Below are positions 6,464-10,207 of a stretch of DNA of 10,207 bases, piece after piece. Source of the stretch: an uncultured Chlorobiaceae bacterium (lineage in GTDB: Bacteria > Bacteroidota > Chlorobiia > Chlorobiales > Chlorobiaceae); assembly GCA_903929845.1 (NCBI GenBank), contig CAIYWF010000173.1, forward strand, positions 1-10,207. The letters run 5' to 3'. The stretch's first letter is position 1. Every line of letters begins with the position of its first letter. Below the pieces are notes generated by a model that worked only from the letters and a program-made list of their open reading frames with translations, ran no database searches and was not told where the DNA came from. Made by a program: the position numbers and the translations under genes.

Positions 6464-7587
6464 GTATAGTACATTTCATATTGTTCAACCAGCAAAGATG
6501 TCTCGTATCGCTTTGCTTGGCGGACACAGGCCTCGGAACACTCAACCCAGTGATCGTGATCTGAAAGGAGAAAAAGCGCTTTTTCTGTCATTCCCTCAAC
6601 ATCTCCGGGAGCAAGAAGATAGCCATGTTCACCGGAAACAATAAATTCCGGAAATCCCCCCGCCTTAGTAGCCACAACCGGCACTCCACATGCCATGGCC
6701 TCGAGCGCTGCAAGACCAAAGGATTCTGCATTGCTCGGCATCAGCATAATATCCGCTATTGAAAGCAACGGAACTATATCAACCAGCTTTCCGAGAAACC
6801 TTACCCGGTCAACAATCCCAAACTGCCTGACGAGAGTCTCAGCTTCACTCCGTTCAGGCCCATCACCCACCAACAACAATGTTGCATTGGTACGCTGGCT
6901 TAAGGCATAAAAAATACGGACAATATCGCCAATACATTTCACTGGCCTGAAATTGGAGATATGAATGATAATCTTCTCATCCCTGATGTCAAGCTGTTCG
7001 CGCATATCCTGTTTCGGAGAACGAAAAAAAAGCGATGTATCAACAAAATTGGGAATAACCGTAATCTCTTTTTTTGGATTGAACATTCTGACTGTTTCGT
7101 CTTTCAGGTAGTTGGAAACGGCCGTCACACCATCAGATTTATTGATGGCCAGCCTGACAACGTCCTGCATCCCCCTGTCAGCGCCAACAACTGTAATGTC
7201 AGTGCCATGAAGTGTTGTTGCCAATTTGAAACACTTTGACTCCGCACACTTTTCCCCCAATATCTGAAGGGCAAGCATGGCGCTCAAGGCATGAGGAATC
7301 GCATATTGGGCGTGTACCACATCAAGCTGTTAATAATAAGCGACCTCCGCAATTTTAGACGCAAGAGCCAAGGAATAAAAAGGAGCGTCAAACAACGGAT
7401 AATGCATCACTTCAACAGCGTGGTAGAAAATATTGCGGGAAAAAGCACCCAGCCTGAACGGAGCCTCCTTGCTGAAAAAATGCACGGTATGACCCTTCAT
7501 TGCAAGCGCCTTACCCAACTCAGTGGCAATTGCTCCGCTTCCACCATAGGTGTGATGACAGGATATTCCGATTTTCATTATTCGCAT
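6442..7587 (-). pseudogene. bshA: N-acetylglucosaminyl L-malate synthase (BshA), interrupted by one in-frame stop
   Basis: BshA joins UDP-GlcNAc and L-malate to make GlcNAc-malate, the first step to bacillithiol; green sulfur bacteria are known to carry an N-methylated bacillithiol. From ATG 7587 the frame gives 85 residues, then TAA (7332-7330), then 295 more codons in the same frame to 6442: 381 codons in all, the normal BshA length. The first part has the GT4 start MKIGI..HTYGGSGAIATELGKAL; the second has HAQYAIPHA, TTLHGTDITVVG, the nucleotide-sugar motif GDGPE and the E-x7-E catalytic pattern (ESFGLAALE). The family usually has Glu at the interrupted position, and GAA to TAA is one base change. 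No other damage is visible, so it is either a very recent mutation or a sequence error. Restart at GTG 7320 lacks a ribosome binding site and would lose the N-terminal domain. The true start may be the second ATG (7578), which matches homologues better. Confidence 0.85.
7330..7332 (-). other. In-frame ochre codon interrupting bshA
   Basis: Read on the minus strand the codons around it are GCT TAT TAT TAA CAG CTT GAT GTG. The frame before and after is identical and both sides align to BshA without a gap, so this is a point nonsense change, not a frameshift or insertion. The codons after the stop, CAG CTT, partly resemble the CAR-YYA readthrough context known from tobamoviruses; I would not conclude readthrough from that. 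Confidence 0.85.
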
Positions 7588-7599
7588 GTAATACCATAA

Positions 7600-7605
7600 A
7601 TTATA
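7600..7605 (-). promoter_or_regulatory. Candidate -10 box for bshA
   Basis: TATAAT, a perfect consensus -10, reads on the minus strand 12 bases before the bshA ATG at 7587. No matching -35 is seen 16-18 bases further up (CGAACA or similar). Transcription from it would start close to the ATG, giving a nearly leaderless mRNA, which fits the absence of a Shine-Dalgarno. Confidence 0.4.
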
Positions 7606-7631
7606 CGAACATCACCGAAAACTGTTCGTAT
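7603..7631. promoter_or_regulatory. Operator-like inverted repeat at the bshA promoter
   Basis: ATACGAACA (7603-7611) and TGTTCGTAT (7623-7631) are perfect nine-base inverted arms with an 11-base spacer. Arm centres are 20 bases apart, about two helical turns, as expected for a dimeric repressor. The left arm overlaps the TATAAT box of bshA. No T-run follows on either strand, so it is not a terminator. The regulator is unknown. Confidence 0.55.
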
Positions 7632-7673
7632 GCAAAATAAACCAGCCTGAAATCAGGGCGCTGCTTCAAATAT

Positions 7674-7713
7674 AACCAAGGATTTGGGATTTGTGCAGGA
7701 TTGATCCTTGGTT
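7674..7713. repeat. 10-bp inverted repeat upstream of the CDF gene
   Basis: AACCAAGGAT (7674-7683) and ATCCTTGGTT (7704-7713) are perfect inverted arms with a 20-base spacer, extendable by one G-T pair at each end. GGATT recurs four times in this stretch. There is no T-tract. It could be a second operator or an RNA hairpin; nothing in the sequence decides. Confidence 0.5.
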
Positions 7714-7725
7714 GGATTACAAGAA

Positions 7726-7735
7726 TGTTGCAACA
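7726..7735. promoter_or_regulatory. Perfect 10-bp palindrome TGTTGCAACA
   Basis: TGTTGCAACA is a perfect palindrome midway between bshA and the CDF gene. It is a plausible short operator half-site pair, but a palindrome of this length also occurs by chance. Confidence 0.25.
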
Positions 7736-7828
7736 CACCAAAAATTTCAGGATTGTCACAATTCTCTTGTGTACATTGCAGACCGAACGTAATTCATCGT
7801 TATGACGCAGGATGAAACCGATTACTAC

Positions 7829-7856
7829 TTGTATTGCGATGCAGTTGGCTTATAAG
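7829..7856 (+). promoter_or_regulatory. Candidate promoter of the CDF gene
   Basis: TTGTAT (7829-7834), a 16-base spacer and TATAAG (7851-7856) resemble a sigma-70-type promoter, with a good -10 and a poor -35. Transcription would start near 7863, giving a leader of about 45 bases before the ATG at 7908. Confidence 0.35.
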
Positions 7857-7907
7857 ACCAGACGCATGAGTTCTTGAAAAACGCTTGTCAACATCATACA
7901 GCTCGGA

Positions 7908-9287
7908 ATGGAACACGACCATAAAAAACAACAAGTTGCCCTCACCTCGGTTATGGCAAGCCTCTTTCTTACAGCAATGAAGCTTGTTGTCGGCATTATG
8001 ACCGGCAGCATCGGCATTATTTCTGAAGCAGCACATTCGGCTCTGGACTTTGGCGCTGCATCCCTGACCTTGTTCGCCGTCAAAGTGAGCGATAAACCTG
8101 CTGACAGCAAACACCACTACGGACACGCCAAAATTGAAAGCGTCTCGGCGCTCATTGAAACGGGGCTTCTTATAATAACGAGCTTATGGATTATTTATGC
8201 TGCGTCAGAACGGCTGATTGCTGGAACAACAGAAATTGAAGTCAAATGGTATGCCATTGCCATTATGATTATATCCATTGTTGTCGATTTTTCCCGTTCA
8301 AGGGCGCTGAAAAAAGTCGCAAAGGAGACCAACAGCCAGGCACTTGAAGCTGATGCACTCCATTTCAGCTCCGATATTCTTAGTTCGGCAGTCGTTCTTG
8401 TCGGACTTATTTTTGTCTCATTGGGCATTGTCTGGGCTGATGCTGTTGCAGGTATTGCTGTAGCCGTGCTGGTAGGTTGGGCCGCATTCCGTCTTGGGAA
8501 AAAAACGATTGATGTCCTGATTGACGCTGCACCGGAAGGACTTGCTGAGCGAATTGAAGAGATAACCATGACGATCAGTGGCGTCATTGCTATCGACAAG
8601 ATCAGGGTAAAACCGACAGGGCCACAGGTGTTCATTGAAATGGCTGTCTGTGTGAACAGAACTCTTTCGGTAGAAAAAGTTCAGGCAATCTGTGCCAATA
8701 TCGAACAGAAATTACGTGAAGATTTTCCAGTGGGCGACATCACCATCAACACCAGACCCATTGCGCTCAACAATGAAACCATTGCGGAACGGGTGCACGT
8801 CATCGGCCTGAACCATAACCTTCACGCCCACAACATTTCAACAAGCCTTTCCGGACAAAAAAAACAAATAACCTTTGATGTCGAAATTGATCAGCGCTTG
8901 ACAATAATAGAGGCTCACAATACTGTTACTGCACTTGAAGATGAACTGCGCTGTGAGTTTGACGGAGAGCTTGATATCTGCATTCATCTTGATCCGCTCC
9001 GCTATGATGAACGCACCACAAACCCCGTCTCGTCAGAAGAAGAAGAGCGTGTACGCTGCATGATTGTCAAAGCATCGAAAAGCATCGAAAAAATCCAGAA
9101 CGTTCACGATATACAGATCCGCAAAACCGAACAGCAGAAGCTCTTTATTACTCTGCACTGCTCATTTAATGATGACGCACTTCTTGAAGAGGTACATTCA
9201 CTCACCAGCCAGCTTGAAGGAGCTATCTACCATGACCTGAAGGATACAGGCAGGGTCATCATCCACGCTGAACCGCTTATGGTATAA
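7908..9287 (+). CDS. Cation diffusion facilitator transporter with three C-terminal domains
   Basis: Inner-membrane divalent-metal/proton antiporter of the CDF family, probably exporting Zn(II), Fe(II) or a similar ion from the cytoplasm. Six membrane segments lie at roughly 12-31, 41-60, 79-103, 113-128, 155-175 and 178-195. The transport site has HxxxD in segments 2 (His43, Asp47) and 5 (His152, Asp156), the pattern usual for Zn-type members. The loop DSKHHYGHAKIE (66-77) supplies the second-site region. At 459 residues it is about 150 longer than a standard CDF protein, because the ferredoxin-like C-terminal dimerisation domain occurs three times: about 212-284, 296-363 and 380-456. Metal-binding His are lost in copy 1, partly kept in copy 2 and all kept in copy 3 (His400, 417, 430, 453). 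The ATG at 7908 has a weak binding site. The gene is divergent from bshA and followed 58 bases later by an SDR gene. Metal specificity is not decidable here. Confidence 0.93.
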   Translation: MEHDHKKQQVALTSVMASLFLTAMKLVVGIMTGSIGIISEAAHSALDFGAASLTLFAVKVSDKPADSKHHYGHAKIESVSALIETGLLIITSLWIIYAASERLIAGTTEIEVKWYAIAIMIISIVVDFSRSRALKKVAKETNSQALEADALHFSSDILSSAVVLVGLIFVSLGIVWADAVAGIAVAVLVGWAAFRLGKKTIDVLIDAAPEGLAERIEEITMTISGVIAIDKIRVKPTGPQVFIEMAVCVNRTLSVEKVQAICANIEQKLREDFPVGDITINTRPIALNNETIAERVHVIGLNHNLHAHNISTSLSGQKKQITFDVEIDQRLTIIEAHNTVTALEDELRCEFDGELDICIHLDPLRYDERTTNPVSSEEEERVRCMIVKASKSIEKIQNVHDIQIRKTEQQKLFITLHCSFNDDALLEEVHSLTSQLEGAIYHDLKDTGRVIIHAEPLMV

Positions 9288-9289
9288 CA

Positions 9290-9305
9290 AGAAAAACGTT
9301 TTTCT
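9290..9305 (+). repeat. 16-bp perfect palindrome after the CDF gene
   Basis: AGAAAAACGTTTTTCT begins three bases past the CDF stop codon. As RNA it could form a six-pair AT-rich stem with an ACGU loop and a built-in U-rich 3' arm. That is weak for a terminator but may stabilise the 3' end or give partial termination before the next gene. It could also be a protein site. Confidence 0.4.
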
Positions 9306-9345
9306 GCCCAAAAAATAACACCAGAATACAGGGAAAAGATAAATA

Positions 9346-10116
9346 ATGAAGACGAATAAACCAGTGTGCGTTACCGGAGCTTCCGGATTTATTGCGGCCC
9401 ATATCATCAGAGAACTGCTTGAACGTGGATATAGCGTAAGAGGAACTGTACGCAAAAGCCCCGAAAATTATCCTTTTCTTTTGGAGCTGCCTGGCGCAAA
9501 GGAGCGACTTGATCTGGTTGTCGCTGACCTGCTCGTTACCGGGGCGTATGACCGGGTCGTCGAGGGGTGCGAATATGTGATGCACACCGCAAGCCCCTAT
9601 AAAATCAATGTAAAAAATCCGCAAATTGACCTTGTTGATCCGGCAGTTACAGGTACCGAAAACGTTCTTGAAAGCAGTCTGAAATCGGGCAGCGTCAAAC
9701 GATTGATTTTTACCTCCTCGATTGCGGCTATTACTGATGAACCTGAAAGCACAAAAGTCTTTACCGAAAAAGACTGGAATGTCATGTCTTCCCTTGACCG
9801 AAACCCCTATCACTATTCTAAAACCCTTGCAGAACGCGAAGCTTGGGATTTCATTATGAGGAAACGGCCAAAATTTGATCTTGTTGTTATCAATCCTGTT
9901 TTTGTGATCGGTCCTTCGCTCTCCTCTTCCCTCAATACCTCAAACGAAATGGTCCGTGATATCATGAGTGGAGTCTATCCGTGCATTATGGATCTGAACT
10001 GGGGGTTTGTTGATGTGCGGGATGTAGCAAAAGCACACATTCTTGCCATGGAAACCGATACTGCAAGCGGGCGTTACCTTTGCGCGGATGAAGCAATACA
10101 CATGAGAGAACCGTAG
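9346..10116 (+). pseudogene. Extended SDR / dihydroflavonol-4-reductase-like oxidoreductase, 3'-truncated
   Basis: NAD(P)-dependent reductase/epimerase of the extended short-chain dehydrogenase superfamily, closest in style to dihydroflavonol-4-reductase and anthranol/aldehyde reductase-like proteins; the substrate cannot be named. Residues 1-255 are ordinary: a Rossmann start VTGASGFIAAH (9-19), the Asp60-Leu region, the catalytic Ser in FTSSIAA (122-128), YHYSK with Tyr155 and Lys159, INPVFVIGP (182-190) and the C-domain stretch SGRYLCADEAIHMRE (241-255). The frame then hits Pro and TAG at 10114. Family members run to about 325-345 residues, so roughly 75-85 C-terminal residues, part of the substrate-binding lobe, are missing. 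Downstream sequence in all three frames does not continue the family; instead it encodes an EmrB fragment on the other strand. The ATG has AGGGAA upstream. Likely non-functional if the junction is real. Confidence 0.85.
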
Positions 10117-10207
10117 AGGCCGAAACCTACAACAAAGGTAAGTATCGCCGCTATGGGCAGGTTGTGGCTGCGGGCGAGCACGCGCAGGTCAACGGCTGGT
10201 TCTTCAG
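10074..10207 (-). pseudogene. Fragment of an EmrB/DHA2-type MFS efflux transporter
   Basis: On the minus strand, from the window edge inward, a frame reads EEPAVDLRVLARSHNLPIAA and then ILTFVVGFGLYGSL. This matches the loop and following membrane helix in the middle of 14-helix drug:proton antiporters (EmrB/DHA2 family), where P-x-VDLR-hydrophobic and GFGLYGS are typical. After Ser-Leu (about 10104-10109) the similarity stops; a further nine codons (MCIASSAQR), which are just the antisense of the SDR gene, lead to TAA at 10076-10074. The 5' part lies outside the window and the C-terminal half of the transporter is absent. The segment from about 10111 on is visibly richer in GC than the SDR gene. 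Identification rests on 34 residues, so the exact family is moderately sure. Confidence 0.6.

Larger units (their letters stand above)
7588..7907. other. Divergent bshA/CDF intergenic region with several inverted repeats
   Basis: This 320-base gap carries promoters for both flanking genes. From left to right it holds a TATAAT-like box for bshA overlapping an operator-like repeat (7600-7631), a 10-base-arm inverted repeat (7674-7713), a TGTTGCAACA palindrome (7726-7735), a small CACAA/TTGTG repeat (7757-7771) and a candidate CDF promoter (7829-7856). A 17-codon frame (7802-7855) is present but has no ribosome binding site and I do not call it. Confidence 0.6.

Noticed and set aside
6442..7320. 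Independent shorter glycosyltransferase starting at GTG 7320
   Set aside because: The GTG has no ribosome binding site, the N-terminal half of the GT-B fold would be missing, and the upstream 85 codons are clearly the missing part of the same BshA in the same frame.
7330..7332. Selenocysteine, pyrrolysine or programmed recoding at the bshA stop
   Set aside because: The codon is TAA, which is not used for either amino acid, and no recoding element is apparent; a point mutation or sequence error is simpler.
7802..7855. 17-codon plus-strand frame ending in the candidate -10 box of the CDF gene
   Set aside because: No ribosome binding site, no similarity I can recognise, and it overlaps the candidate promoter.
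7800..8126. Open minus-strand frame across the CDF start, about 108 codons
   Set aside because: It is the antisense shadow of the CDF coding sequence; composition and position give no support for a separate gene.
9277..9813. Long antisense frame of about 178 codons opposite the SDR gene
   Set aside because: It mirrors the coding SDR gene and shows no recognisable protein features.
10103..10207. Plus-strand frame continuing past the SDR stop in the +2 frame
   Set aside because: A frameshift would be the simple explanation for the early stop, but the open +2 frame does not resemble the C terminus of the SDR family, whereas the minus strand gives a clear transporter segment.
1..10207. CRISPR array, tRNA or rRNA gene, insertion sequence, toxin-antitoxin pair or prophage
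   Set aside because: No regularly spaced repeats, cloverleaf with CCA-type end, transposase frame with terminal repeats, or paired small genes were found on either strand.

Overview
The window (about 10.2 kb, roughly 45-48% GC by eye) looks like a chromosomal segment of a green sulfur bacterium (Chlorobium/Pelodictyon-like, Chlorobiota). This is an inference from the gene set: an AcnB-type aconitase suited to a reductive TCA cycle, a BshA-type glycosyltransferase of the (N-methyl-)bacillithiol pathway, and the style of the housekeeping proteins. There is no rRNA or other phylogenetic marker here to prove it. I see no tRNA, CRISPR array, insertion sequence or phage gene.

Layout. Positions 1-83 hold the acnB terminator region. 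On the minus strand follow acnB (84-2654), a 244-base gap containing the queA terminator and the acnB leader, and then queA (2899-3924) and hisD (3921-5207), which overlap by four bases (ATGA) and form a translationally coupled pair transcribed hisD then queA. A 184-base divergent region carries two hairpins and two mini-ORFs and separates hisD from mreB (5392-6420, plus strand). Convergent to mreB is a bshA-like gene (6442-7587, minus strand) broken by one in-frame TAA. A 320-base divergent region rich in inverted repeats, including a 9-N11-9 operator-like site beside the bshA start, separates it from a cation diffusion facilitator gene (7908-9287, plus) with three tandem C-terminal domains. 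An SDR/dihydroflavonol-reductase-like gene (9346-10116, plus) follows and ends abruptly. The last ~100 bases encode, on the minus strand, a fragment of an EmrB/DHA2-type efflux transporter, so there is a sharp junction near 10105-10111.

How the genes relate. Most are independent housekeeping functions: central carbon (acnB), tRNA queuosine (queA), histidine synthesis (hisD), cell shape (mreB), thiol synthesis (bshA) and metal efflux (CDF). The bshA and CDF genes are divergent across a shared regulatory region. Bacillithiol-type thiols bind metals, so shared control is conceivable but only an inference.

I found no convincing new multi-gene system. The points most worth a second look are the single nonsense codon in bshA, the triplicated and ligand-graded C-terminal domain of the CDF protein, the SDR/EmrB junction, and the paired operator-like repeats around 7600-7735.
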